41,456 bases of DNA, taken from contig JBKPIY010000082.1 in assembly GCA_046730475.1 (NCBI GenBank), positions 1 through 41,456 on the forward strand. The letters are read 5' to 3'. This stretch comes from JBKPIY01 sp046730475. Lineage in GTDB: Bacteria > Actinomycetota > Thermoleophilia > Solirubrobacterales > 70-9. Position 1 is the stretch's first letter; every line of letters starts with the position of its first letter. Shown piece by piece: positions 23,015-30,605 of the stretch. Made by a program: the position numbers and the translations under genes. The notes under the pieces are model-generated. The model was not told where the DNA came from. It was given only the letters and a program-made list of their open reading frames with translations, and searched no databases.

Positions 23015-23772
23015 CCGAGCTCGACGCCCTCATCGCCACCCTCGAGGCGGAGGGCGACGAGCGGGCGCTGCTGCTGCTCCAGCTGGTCGACGCCATCCAC
23101 CGCCCGGCGCTCGAGCGGATCGCCGCCGGCGAGCTCGACCACCCGATCGCGCAGGCGCTGCTGCAGATGTACGACCTCGCGCCGGTGGACGACGAGCTGT
23201 TGGTGGAGGAGGCGCTCGACCAGGTGCGCCCCTACGTCCACTCGCACGGCGGCGCGGTCGAGTTGGTCTCGGTCGAGGATGGGGTGGTTCGACTGCGGAT
23301 GAGCGGGGCGTGCAGCGGCTGCGCCGCCTCCGCGATGACGCTCAAGCGGGGGATCGAGACGGCGCTTCGCGAGCACTACCCGGGCTTCCTCGAGGTGGAG
23401 GCCGAGGAGGCGGAGCCGGCCGCGCAGCTGCTCCAGATCGAGAACGCGCGCCGGCCCGAGTTCGCCCACGTGGACCCCGTCGACGCCCCCGGGGCCGGCG
23501 AGCTGAGCTCGACCGAGGTTGCCGGCGTCGACGTGTTGATGGCCAACGTCGACGGCGAGGTCTACGCCTTTCGCAACGCCTGCCCGGTCGACGGGATGAC
23601 CCTGGAGGGCGGCAGGCTAACCCCCGATGGTGTCCTCGTCTGCCCGTGGCACAACTGTGCCTACGACGCCCGCTCGGGCACCCGGATCGACCACCGGGGA
23701 GAGCGGGGGCTCGCCCCGGTGCCGATCGCGGTGCGCGACGGCGAGCTCCAGGTGGCGGTGAACGTAGCGTGA
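22993..23772 (+). CDS. NifU-C domain / Rieske-like fusion protein (HucE/HhyE type)
   Basis: 259 aa, ATG behind GAGGAGGCGGT. Residues 1-70 are helical. Residues about 73-130 are a NifU C-terminal domain with GACSGCAASAM (C107, C110) able to hold a [4Fe-4S] cluster at a dimer interface. Residues about 150-255 are a Rieske fold, but the first ligand pair reads CPVD (C197, Val at 199 in place of His) and the second CPWHNC (C217, H220, C222). In mycobacteria, proteins with this architecture (HucE, HhyE) are needed for H2 oxidation and are thought to pass electrons from hydrogenase to the respiratory chain; that role is likely here. Confidence 0.9.
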   Translation: MDFDKAVAELDALIATLEAEGDERALLLLQLVDAIHRPALERIAAGELDHPIAQALLQMYDLAPVDDELLVEEALDQVRPYVHSHGGAVELVSVEDGVVRLRMSGACSGCAASAMTLKRGIETALREHYPGFLEVEAEEAEPAAQLLQIENARRPEFAHVDPVDAPGAGELSSTEVAGVDVLMANVDGEVYAFRNACPVDGMTLEGGRLTPDGVLVCPWHNCAYDARSGTRIDHRGERGLAPVPIAVRDGELQVAVNVA

Positions 23773-24275
23773 GCGAGGCCTACGCCCAGTGCCCCTACGC
23801 GCTTCGGCCCCGGAGGCGCCGGCCGCGCATCCTGGTGGGCTGCGTCGGCAACGTGCTGCGCCGGGACGACGGGTTCGGGCCGGCGCTGGCGGCGAGGCTC
23901 GAGGGGCTCCCCCCTGAGGTGGAGGTGGTGGAGACCGGGATCGGCGGCGTCGCACTGCTCCAGGAGCTCCTCGCGGGCTGCGACGGCCTGGTGCTCGTGG
24001 ACGCGGTCGATCGCGCCGCCGCCGCCGGGACGGTGTTCGTGATCCGGCCCGAGGTCCCGCCCGCCGCCGAGCACGTGGCCGACGTCCACCTCGCCAACCC
24101 CGAGCGCGTCCTGACGATGGCCAAGTCGATGGGCGCGCTCCCGGAGCGGGTGGTGATCATCGGCTGCCAGCCCGCGGAGGTGGACGAGCTGGACTCGCGG
24201 CTGTCCCCCGAGGTCGAGCGGGCGCTGGAGGTGGCAGCCCGAAGGGTGGAGGAGACCGTCCGTGGGTGGCTCTGA
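23769..24275 (+). CDS. hupD: Hydrogenase maturation endopeptidase (HupD/HybD family)
   Basis: 168 aa, GTG overlapping the previous stop (GTGA). Cleaves the C-terminal peptide of the large subunit after nickel insertion. VGCVGNVLRRDDGFGPALAARL holds the first acidic metal ligand, LVLVDAVDR the second, and DVHLANPERVL the His. All three are present, unlike in the paralogue two genes upstream. The N-terminus has about 20 extra residues (SEAYAQCPYALRPRRRR). The MoxR gene starts 14 nt before its stop. Confidence 0.93.
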   Translation: MSEAYAQCPYALRPRRRRPRILVGCVGNVLRRDDGFGPALAARLEGLPPEVEVVETGIGGVALLQELLAGCDGLVLVDAVDRAAAAGTVFVIRPEVPPAAEHVADVHLANPERVLTMAKSMGALPERVVIIGCQPAEVDELDSRLSPEVERALEVAARRVEETVRGWL

Positions 24276-25176
24276 GTACGGGCCGAGGGCGCCCGAGACG
24301 ATCGAGGAGCTGACGCGGGCCCTCGTCGCCGAGCGCTACCTGGTCGACGAGGGGTTGGCCACCGTCATCTTCCTCGCCCTGCGCGTCGGGCGCCCCCTGC
24401 TGGTCGAGGGCGAGCCGGGGGTGGGCAAGACCGAGCTCGCGAAGGCCCTCGCAGGTGCCACCGGCGTGTCGCTGCTCCGTCTTCAGTGCTACGAGGGCAT
24501 TGACGTCCACCACGCCCTCTACGACTGGGACTACCCTCGCCAGCTTCTCCACCTGCGCGCCGGGAAGGCCGACCCGCTCTACTCGGAGCAGTTCCTGCTG
24601 CGCAGGCCGCTGCTGGAGGCGCTCGCCACCCCGGGGTCGGTCCTCCTGATCGACGAGCTCGACCGCGCCGACGACGAGTTCGAGGCCTTCCTGCTCGAGT
24701 TTCTCTCCGACTTCCAGGTGACGATCCCCGAGGTGGGGGTGGTGCGGGCCGAGCGGCCGCCGACGGTGATCATCACCTCGAACCGAACCCGCGAGCTTCA
24801 CGATGCCCTCAGGCGCCGGTGCCTCTACCACTGGATCGACCACCCCGACCTCGAGCGCGAGGTTGAGATCGTCCGTACCCGGCTGCCGGAGATCCCGGAG
24901 GAGCTCGTGCGCCAGGCTTGCGCCTTCGTCGAGCAGCTGCGCTGGCTCGATCTCTACCGGCTGCCCGGGGTGGGGGAGACGCTCGACTGGACCCAGGCGG
25001 TCCACGTGCTGGGGGACGGGTTGGACGAGCGCGGCGCCGAGCGCGCCCTCGGCTCCCTGCTCAAGGGGCGCGAGGACCAGGAGCTGGTTCGCAAGCAGGG
25101 GGTCGCCTCGCTGCTGGAGCGCGCCTCCGCTCGGGCGGCCGGCGAGGAGCTCCGTCGCCCGGGGGAGGCGGCGTGA
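24262..25176 (+). CDS. MoxR/CoxD-type AAA+ ATPase
   Basis: 304 aa from GTG behind GGAGGAGACC. Walker A is VEGEPGVGKTE, Walker B VLLIDELDRADDEFEAFLLE, sensor 1 VIITSNRTRELHDALRRRC, with ATERYLVDEG-like lid and C-terminal helical part. It is a MoxR-family ATPase, closest in plan to CoxD of CO dehydrogenase loci. These ATPases work with a von Willebrand A partner as chaperones in metal-cofactor maturation. The partner gene follows directly (GTGA overlap). Its place inside a hydrogenase operon is unusual. Confidence 0.9.
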   Translation: MGGSEYGPRAPETIEELTRALVAERYLVDEGLATVIFLALRVGRPLLVEGEPGVGKTELAKALAGATGVSLLRLQCYEGIDVHHALYDWDYPRQLLHLRAGKADPLYSEQFLLRRPLLEALATPGSVLLIDELDRADDEFEAFLLEFLSDFQVTIPEVGVVRAERPPTVIITSNRTRELHDALRRRCLYHWIDHPDLEREVEIVRTRLPEIPEELVRQACAFVEQLRWLDLYRLPGVGETLDWTQAVHVLGDGLDERGAERALGSLLKGREDQELVRKQGVASLLERASARAAGEELRRPGEAA

Positions 25177-26468
25177 CCGCCACCCGCTGGAAGCGGAGCC
25201 GATTCGATTGGCCGCCGGAAGGCGCCGTCGTTGCGGCGGTCGTCGCCCTCGGGCGAGCTGCGCGCCGGGCGGGCTTGGGTGTTTCGATCGACCAGGAGCT
25301 TGCCCTCTGCCGCGCCCTCGCCGAGGTGGACCTGCGCAGCCGCCGCCAGGTCTACTGGGCGGCGCGCGCCTGCTTCCTGCATGGCCCCGAGGAAGCCGAC
25401 GCCTTCGACGGGCTCTTCGAGCGCTTCTGGCTGGGGCTCTCCCTGGAGGCCACCGGCCGGACCCAGGTCCAGCACGGCGAGACCGACCCGCGGATGCCCG
25501 GCCCCCAGCACGGCGGCGAGTCGCTTCCCCAGTTCCGGCTCGAAGGCCGCTCGTCGAGCCTCCTCGAAGGGGGCTCCAGCCGCGCCTCCCGGGAGATCCC
25601 CAGCTCGGCCGGCCGGAGGCCGGGTCGCGGGCGCCGGCAAGGAGTGCTCGCCGCCTACAGCCCCGAGGACGTGCTGACGAAGCGCGAGGACCTCGGCTTC
25701 GGCCCCGATGAGCTGAGCGCGATCCGCGGCCTCGCCGAGGAGCTTCGTCGCCGGGCGCCCGAGCGCCGCTGCCGCCGACCCTCCCTGAGCCGGCGCGGCG
25801 GCCGCCTCGACGTCCGGCGCACCGTCGGCCGCTCGCTGCGCACCGACGGCGAGGCGCTCAGGCCCGCCTTCGTAACCCACTCGCGCCGGCCCCGGCGGCT
25901 GCTCTTCCTATGCGACGTCTCGGGATCGATGGAGCGCTACTCGCGGGCGCTCCTCTGCTCCCTGGGGGCCGCGGTCCGAGCTGGGATCCGGGCGGAGGCG
26001 TTCGTCTTCGCCACCCGCCTCACCCGCCTCACCGGTGCCCTGTCGGGCCGGGACATCGGCCGCGCCCTCGAGCAGGCCCGCTCGGAGGTCGAGGACTGGT
26101 CGGGGGGCACCCGGATCGGCGCTTCCCTGGCGGAGTTCAATCGCTCCTACGCGCCGCTCGGCCTCGCTCGCGGCGCGATCGCGGTGATCGTCAGCGACGG
26201 TTGGGACCGGGGCAACCCCGAGCTGCTCGTGCGCGAGCTCGAGCGTCTGCGGCTCCAGGCGCGGCGACTCGCCTGGCTCAATCCGAGGCCCGCTGCGATC
26301 GACCAGCAGCCGCTCGCGATCGGGATGAGAGCCGCGCTCGCCCACGTCGACGACTTCATCCCCGGCCACGATCCCCGCGCCGTGGTCGGCCTTGCACAGC
26401 TCGTCGCCGGGGTGGGCTCGAGCCGGCCGCCGCGCCGTCAGCGGCCGATATCCTCGGTGACGGCATGA
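25173..26468 (+). CDS. CoxE-family von Willebrand A protein
   Basis: 431 aa. The C-terminal half is a VWA domain with MIDAS motif FLCDVSGSMERYSRALL, then FVFATRLTRLT, DWSGGTRIGASLAEFN (second MIDAS Thr) and VIVSDGWDRGNPELL. The N-terminal third (VAAVVALGRAARRAGLGVSI...) is the CoxE-type helical region, joined by a disordered Ser/Arg/Gly linker around residues 105-160. CoxE acts with CoxD in maturing the Mo-Cu site of aerobic CO dehydrogenase. No coxL, coxM or coxS is seen here, so the pair probably serves the hydrogenase or an unlinked enzyme. Confidence 0.9.
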   Translation: MTATRWKRSRFDWPPEGAVVAAVVALGRAARRAGLGVSIDQELALCRALAEVDLRSRRQVYWAARACFLHGPEEADAFDGLFERFWLGLSLEATGRTQVQHGETDPRMPGPQHGGESLPQFRLEGRSSSLLEGGSSRASREIPSSAGRRPGRGRRQGVLAAYSPEDVLTKREDLGFGPDELSAIRGLAEELRRRAPERRCRRPSLSRRGGRLDVRRTVGRSLRTDGEALRPAFVTHSRRPRRLLFLCDVSGSMERYSRALLCSLGAAVRAGIRAEAFVFATRLTRLTGALSGRDIGRALEQARSEVEDWSGGTRIGASLAEFNRSYAPLGLARGAIAVIVSDGWDRGNPELLVRELERLRLQARRLAWLNPRPAAIDQQPLAIGMRAALAHVDDFIPGHDPRAVVGLAQLVAGVGSSRPPRRQRPISSVTA

Positions 26469-27274
26469 AGCTCGCGATCGCCGGCAAAGGCGGTTCCGGA
26501 AAGACCTCGATCGCGGGAACGGTCGCGCGCCAGCTGGGCCGGGAGGGGAACTCCGTCCTGGCGATCGACGGCGACACCAATCCCAACCTGGCGCTGACCC
26601 TCGGGATCCCCGCCGAGCGGATCAACGATCTTCCGGTTCTGCCGAGTGGCCTGCTCGAGCGCACCGACGACGGTGGGCTCGAGCTGAAGCGGTCGCTCGC
26701 CGAGCTCCGCTCGACCCACTCGGTGGAGGGGCCCGACGGCGTCACCCTGCTGGTGATGGCGCATCCGCACGAGGAGGACGCCGGCACCGGCTGCTACTGC
26801 GGGATGCACGCCACCGTCCGGGAGCTGATCGAATCCGCCTCGGACGCCGATGCTGACGTCACCGTGCTCGACACCGAGGCCTCCCCCGAGCACCTCACCC
26901 GCGGCACCGCCAAGTACGCCGACGTGATGCTGACCGTGGTCGAGCCCTACTTCAAGTCGCTCGAGACCGGGCGACGGATGGCGGAGCTCGCCCGTGGCCT
27001 CGGCCTGAAGCGGGTCCTGCTCGTCGCCAACAAGGTTCGCAATCAGAGCGAGCTCGACGCGGTGCGCCAGTTCGCGGCATCGAACGGCCTTGAGATCGCG
27101 GGGGTCGTGCCGTTCGACGAGAGCCTCCCGGAGGCCGAGCGGGCGGAAGCGTCACCGCTCGACTTCGCGCCCGGCTCGGCCGCGGTGGCCGCGATCGCCA
27201 CGATCGCGCGCGAGGTCACCGGGAACGTCCGCGGCCATCTTCCGGGGAACGGATCGGGGCGAAGCGGTGAGTGA
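26465..27274 (+). CDS. CooC-like nickel-insertion ATPase
   Basis: 269 aa, ATG overlapping the CoxE stop (ATGA). A SIMIBI-class NTPase with deviant Walker A AGKGGSGKTS (K8 and K13) and VLAIDGDTNPNLALTLGIP. GTGCYCGMHATVRELI carries a CxC at C110/C112; in CooC1 of Carboxydothermus the CxC (C112/C114) binds metal at the dimer interface for Ni insertion in CO dehydrogenase. VTVLDTEASPEHLTRGTAKYAD is the switch region. No Ni-CO dehydrogenase is in the window, so this may act as an extra nickel-handling ATPase for the hydrogenase besides HypB. Confidence 0.88.
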   Translation: MKLAIAGKGGSGKTSIAGTVARQLGREGNSVLAIDGDTNPNLALTLGIPAERINDLPVLPSGLLERTDDGGLELKRSLAELRSTHSVEGPDGVTLLVMAHPHEEDAGTGCYCGMHATVRELIESASDADADVTVLDTEASPEHLTRGTAKYADVMLTVVEPYFKSLETGRRMAELARGLGLKRVLLVANKVRNQSELDAVRQFAASNGLEIAGVVPFDESLPEAERAEASPLDFAPGSAAVAAIATIAREVTGNVRGHLPGNGSGRSGE

Positions 27275-27632
27275 GCTCGAAGCGCTGCGCATCCGCGACG
27301 AGGTCCTCCAGGCGATGTACTGGATGCAGTCCGAGGGGATCGCCGAGCGCTCCTCGGCGCCCGAGCTCGCCACCTTCCTCTCGGTGCCGGCCGAGATCCT
27401 CGGTCCCTTCCTCCTCCGGTTCGCCGAGGAGGGCTACCTGATCCACGACCGGGGCCGCTTCCGGCTCAGCGCCCAGGGTGAGGAGAGCGGAAAGCGGTCG
27501 TTCGCGGACGAGTTCGCGGACCTGACCCGCCCCACCCACGGTGAGTGCGACGCCGATTGCTGGTGCCACTCCTCGCCCGAGGAGGCCGCCCGCTGCCTGG
27601 AGGAACGCTCCTCTCACGCCCATGCCCATTGA
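27267..27632 (+). CDS. Winged-helix protein with Cys/His-rich metal-binding tail
   Basis: 121 aa from GTG, overlapping the CooC-like gene by 8 nt. Residues 1-75 look like a winged helix (VLQAMYWMQSEGIAERSSAP, LRFAEEGYLIHDRGRFRLS). The tail packs H91, C94, C98, C100, H101 and C110 (HGECDADCWCHSSPEEAARC) and ends in HAHAH. That is a likely nickel or zinc site. It could be a metal-responsive regulator, or a metallochaperone delivering nickel to the neighbouring CooC-like ATPase or HypB. No named family recognised. Confidence 0.8.
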   Translation: MSELEALRIRDEVLQAMYWMQSEGIAERSSAPELATFLSVPAEILGPFLLRFAEEGYLIHDRGRFRLSAQGEESGKRSFADEFADLTRPTHGECDADCWCHSSPEEAARCLEERSSHAHAH

Positions 27633-28029
27633 TCTCGTTCAGCCCGCGCTGCCGAAGGACTTCCTGCGGCCGGCGCTCCTGCTCCTCCTCCGCGAAGATC
27701 CTGCCCACGGCTACGACCTGCTCGAGCGCGCCCGCACCCTCGGGTTCGACGGCTCGGATCCCGGTGGCCTCTACCGGACCCTGCGGAAGCTCGAGGACGA
27801 AGGTCTGGTGCGGTCCGCCTGGGAGCCCTCCGAGGCCGGCCCGAAGCGCCGCATCTACCAGATCACCCGCGCCGGCATGGAGGAGCTTCACCGCCGGGCG
27901 ACGGCGGTGGCGGCGGCTCAGGAGCCCGTCGACTCCTTCCTCCGGCGCTACGAGGAGTTCGTCGCCCTCCGCCGCGATCGCGCAAAGTCCGGGAAGGCCG
28001 CCGGGCCAACGACGGCCGCCTCGACCTGA
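27622..28029 (+). CDS. PadR-family transcriptional regulator
   Basis: 135 aa, overlapping the previous gene by 11 nt. The N-terminal winged helix has DFLRPALLLLLREDPAHGYDLLERAR, GLYRTLRKLEDEGLVRSAWE and KRRIYQITRAGMEELHRR, all typical of PadR; a C-terminal helix for dimerisation follows (FLRRYEEFVALRRDRA). PadR proteins mostly repress by binding palindromes with ATGT/ACAT ends. As the only obvious DNA-binding PadR in the locus, it is the first candidate for the inverted repeat at 19124-19140, giving autoregulation. The ligand is unknown. Confidence 0.88.
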   Translation: MPIDLVQPALPKDFLRPALLLLLREDPAHGYDLLERARTLGFDGSDPGGLYRTLRKLEDEGLVRSAWEPSEAGPKRRIYQITRAGMEELHRRATAVAAAQEPVDSFLRRYEEFVALRRDRAKSGKAAGPTTAAST

Positions 28030-28610
28030 AGGTCACGGTCGCCGGCAAAGGCGGGGTCGGCAAGACGACGATCTCGGCTGCCCTCGCCCGTGAGCTCGCA
28101 GCGGGCGGTCGCACGGTCCTGGCGGTCGACTGCGACCCGAACCCCACCCTCGCGGAGGAGCTCGGACTGAGCTCCATCGCGCTGCCGCGGTTTGCGCCCG
28201 ACGCTCTCCGGCCGGCGCCGGGCACGCTGGCGCTCGTCCGCGAGCCGGAGCTCGTCGAGGTCGCCGACGGGCTCCAGCTGCTGGCGGGGCCGCCCAGCGT
28301 CACCCCCCTCGGGGACGCCGTCGCTCGCGGGATCGCCGGCGTGCTGATCGCCGAGCGGTTCGACTTCGTCGTCACCGACCTGGGTGCGGGTCCCGAGCTG
28401 ACCCGGATCGCGGTTGGGGGCGTGCTGAACCCCGCCGACTTCTGCCTGGTCCTGACAGACGGTCGCCGGGTCGCCGAGCTCACCGCCGACCGCGTCCAGG
28501 GCGCCTGCCGCGCCCGGGGGGTGGCGGCGCTAAGGGTCCTGAATCGCGAGGGTGAGGCAGGGATGGTGGCGCGCGAGCTCGCGGTCCGCCTCCTCCATGC
28601 CCGCCGGTGA
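28026..28610 (+). CDS. Short CooC/MinD-like ATPase, probable CTG start
   Basis: 194 aa. Homology begins at once after CTG 28026 (KVTVAGKGGVGKTT), which overlaps the padR stop as CTGA, like the ATGA and GTGA couplings in this operon. No ATG, GTG or TTG lies in this frame near the start. VLAVDCDPNPTLAEELGL and FVVTDLGAGPELTRIAVGG mark the ParA/CooC fold. It is about 70 residues shorter than the first CooC-like protein and lacks the CxC, so it may form a heterodimer with it or act alone. Confidence 0.8.
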   Translation: MKVTVAGKGGVGKTTISAALARELAAGGRTVLAVDCDPNPTLAEELGLSSIALPRFAPDALRPAPGTLALVREPELVEVADGLQLLAGPPSVTPLGDAVARGIAGVLIAERFDFVVTDLGAGPELTRIAVGGVLNPADFCLVLTDGRRVAELTADRVQGACRARGVAALRVLNREGEAGMVARELAVRLLHARR

Positions 28611-28655
28611 CACGCGCTCGCGGCGTTCGTCTCGTTGCGCCATCCTACGGAGGGC

Positions 28656-29087
28656 GTGCACGAGTTCTCGATCGCGAGCGCCGTCTCCGACACCGCCATC
28701 CGCCACGCGGGCGGCAGGCAGGTGATGCAGGTGAACCTGCGGGTGGGCGCCCTCCGTCAGGTCGTCCCGAGCTCGCTCGACTTCTATTTCGCGATCGTCA
28801 CCCGCGACACCCTCTGCGACGGAGCCCGGCTCGAGCAGGAGCCGGTGTCGGCGTTGCTGCGCTGCGGCGACTGCGGCGAGGAGTGGGACCCCGCGCCCCC
28901 GCCCGCCGAGGAGGAGGGCGGCCCCCTGGTCGTCCCGAGCTTCCGCTGCCCGTGCTGCCGTCAGGGGGGAGCTTCGGTTGTGCGCGGCGAGGAGCTCGAG
29001 GTCGAGTCGATCGAGGTGGTGAACGAGGAGCCCGATCCCGCTCAAGATGGCGGGGCGTGGGGGGCCGCAGCGCGGCGCCGGGACTGA
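28656..29087 (+). CDS. hypA: Nickel chaperone HypA
   Basis: 143 aa. The start is GTG 28656 behind ACGGAGGG, giving MHEFSIASAV: the N-terminal Met-His-Glu is the nickel site, so upstream starts would destroy it. Zinc ligands are C70 and C73 (RCGDCGEEW) and C98 and C101 (FRCPCC). Between them is a Pro/Glu insert (DPAPPPAEEEGG), making it longer than the usual 115-120 aa. It hands nickel to HypB and the large subunit. hypB follows after 11 nt. Confidence 0.95.
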   Translation: MHEFSIASAVSDTAIRHAGGRQVMQVNLRVGALRQVVPSSLDFYFAIVTRDTLCDGARLEQEPVSALLRCGDCGEEWDPAPPPAEEEGGPLVVPSFRCPCCRQGGASVVRGEELEVESIEVVNEEPDPAQDGGAWGAAARRRD

Positions 29088-29098
29088 GGGGAGGAGCG

Positions 29099-29797
29099 AT
29101 GCATCGCACCAGGGTCAGGGTCGCCGAGGACGCGCTCGACGCCAACGAGACGATCGCTCGGGCTAACCGTGGGGACTTCGACCGACACTCCGTCGCGGTG
29201 GTCAACCTGATGAGCGCCCCGGGGGCGGGGAAGACCGCCCTGCTCGAGCGCGCCCTCGCGGACACCGGCGACGTCCGGGTGGGCGTGCTGGAGGGCGACG
29301 TCCAAGGCAGCCTGGACGCCGACCGGCTCGCCTCGCTTCACGTCCCGGTCACCCAGCTCAACACCGATCCCGGGTTCGGCGGCGAGTGCCACCTCGACGC
29401 GAACATGGTCCGCTCGGCCGTGCCCGAGCTCCCCCTCGCCGACATCGACCTGCTGGTGATCGAGAACGTCGGCAACCTCGTCTGCCCGGCCGAGTTCCGG
29501 GTCGGCGAGGACGCGCGGGCGATGGTCTCCTCCGTCGCGGAGGGCGAGGACAAGCCGCTCAAGTACCCGCTCATGTTCCGGACCTGTGAGTTGGTCGTGA
29601 TCAACAAGATCGACCTGCTCGAGCACCTCGACTACGACCTCGATCGCTTCCTCCACAATCTCGACGCCGTCAACCCCGAGGCCCAACACCTGCTGACGAG
29701 CGCCCGCACCGGTGAGGGAGTGGACCGGTGGCGGCGGTGGCTCCTCGGGGTGGCCGAGCGTCGCGGCGCGCGAGCCGCGGCCCCTGCGGGGGGGTAG
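29099..29797 (+). CDS. hypB: Nickel-insertion GTPase HypB
   Basis: 232 aa, ATG behind GGGGAGGAG. G1 loop MSAPGAGKTALLE, switch GVLEGDVQGSLDADR, metal site in GFGGECHLDANMV and ENVGNLVCPAEFRVGED, and INKIDLLEHLDYD as the guanine-specificity NKxD motif. It lacks the N-terminal His-rich nickel-storage stretch of some HypB proteins, which may be why other metal-binding tails exist in this operon. Last gene of the plus-strand hydrogenase operon. Confidence 0.96.
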   Translation: MHRTRVRVAEDALDANETIARANRGDFDRHSVAVVNLMSAPGAGKTALLERALADTGDVRVGVLEGDVQGSLDADRLASLHVPVTQLNTDPGFGGECHLDANMVRSAVPELPLADIDLLVIENVGNLVCPAEFRVGEDARAMVSSVAEGEDKPLKYPLMFRTCELVVINKIDLLEHLDYDLDRFLHNLDAVNPEAQHLLTSARTGEGVDRWRRWLLGVAERRGARAAAPAGG

Positions 29798-29845
29798 CGT
29801 GTGCCTACCGCCGTCCCTGGATGGAGCAGCGGCTGGGACCGTCGA

Positions 29846-30100
29846 TCAGGAGAACTCCTCGAGCGACTTCAGCTGGCGGTAGAGCTCGTGGTCGCGGGGG
29901 CGTCGCGGGGTCCCCGACTTGGCGGTGACGGCCTCGTGGCGCTTGACCGCCTCCACCAGGGCCCGGTAGCGCTCCTCGGCGGGGCGGGGGTCTATCTCCT
30001 CGGCCTCGGCCCGCTCGAGCTCGTCGAGGTGGGCGGATTGCTGCTCTCCGACGACCCGTAGCTCGTCGCTGGGAGGTTCCCGGAGGTCGCCGTTGGTCAT
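29846..30100 (-). CDS. Small hypothetical protein A, related to the next gene
   Basis: 84 aa, highly charged and without membrane segment or Cys. The first half is acidic (ERAEAEEIDPRPAEERYRAL); the C-terminus reads RRPRDHELYRQLKSLEEFS. The RPxDxxLYxxLxxL ending is shared with the 73-aa protein encoded just upstream, so the two look like old duplicates. It converges on hypB with a 48-nt gap. No function known. Confidence 0.65.
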   Translation of the reverse strand: MTNGDLREPPSDELRVVGEQQSAHLDELERAEAEEIDPRPAEERYRALVEAVKRHEAVTAKSGTPRRPRDHELYRQLKSLEEFS

Positions 30101-30105
30101 CTGTC

Positions 30106-30327
30106 TCAGAGCTCCCCGCGCAGCTGGCGCAGCCGCAGGTAGAGGGCCGCGTCATAGGGGCGAACGGCGAACGGCTGGGCTCCGGCTCGCTCGCGGTGGC
30201 TGACGACGGCGCTCGCGAGCTCGCAGAACCGCCGCTCTGCGATCACCTCGCGGATCCGGTCGAACAGCAGCCCGCGGGGACCGCCCTCGAGGTGGGGCTG
30301 GAATGTCGACATGTCGTTCTGATCCAC
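30106..30327 (-). CDS. Small hypothetical protein B, related to the previous gene
   Basis: 73 aa. MDQNDMSTFQPHLEGGPRGL opens; the C-terminus reads FAVRPYDAALYLRLRQLRGEL, sharing RPxDxxLYxxLxxL with protein A, which follows after 5 nt on the same strand. AAGGAGCGAAAC stands before the ATG. No recognised family. The two genes form a small operon divergent from gltB. Confidence 0.65.
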   Translation of the reverse strand: MDQNDMSTFQPHLEGGPRGLLFDRIREVIAERRFCELASAVVSHRERAGAQPFAVRPYDAALYLRLRQLRGEL

Positions 30328-30605
30328 GTTTCGCTCCTTCGCTGTTGGGTTATGGACAGTTTGTCTACCGATTTACTCATAATACTCAGACTGGCTGCCG
30401 GGTCGCTCTGACAACGCCGTCTCCGGGCGCCCGGCCCCCGATCGGTTTCAAGTGCGCCGGCGGGCGCTCGTTCCGAGCCGCGCCGCCGCAAGCGCCCCGC
30501 CCGGACCCGCCCGCCCCGGCCGGACCCGCCCGTATAATCACGCCTCCGTCGGTCCAACCCCCTCGCGCGCCCGCTCGAAGAAGGCGCGGAAACCGGGAGG
30601 TACAG
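30328..30605. promoter_or_regulatory. Divergent intergenic region with a TATAAT -10 before gltB
   Basis: Two AT-rich islands stand out. The first (30340-30400, with GACAGTTTGTC as a small inverted repeat) is close to the minus-strand gene pair. The second is TATAAT at 30533-30538, a perfect -10 for gltB with a leader of about 60 nt; no TTGACA-like -35 precedes it. A 13-bp direct repeat ccggacccgcccg (30501 and 30520) lies upstream of the -10. No gene is seen in this gap. Confidence 0.5.

Noticed and set aside
24262..26468. The MoxR/CoxE pair as evidence for a CO dehydrogenase locus
   Set aside because: No large, medium or small CO dehydrogenase subunit motifs are found in the window; the flanking genes are all hydrogenase-related.
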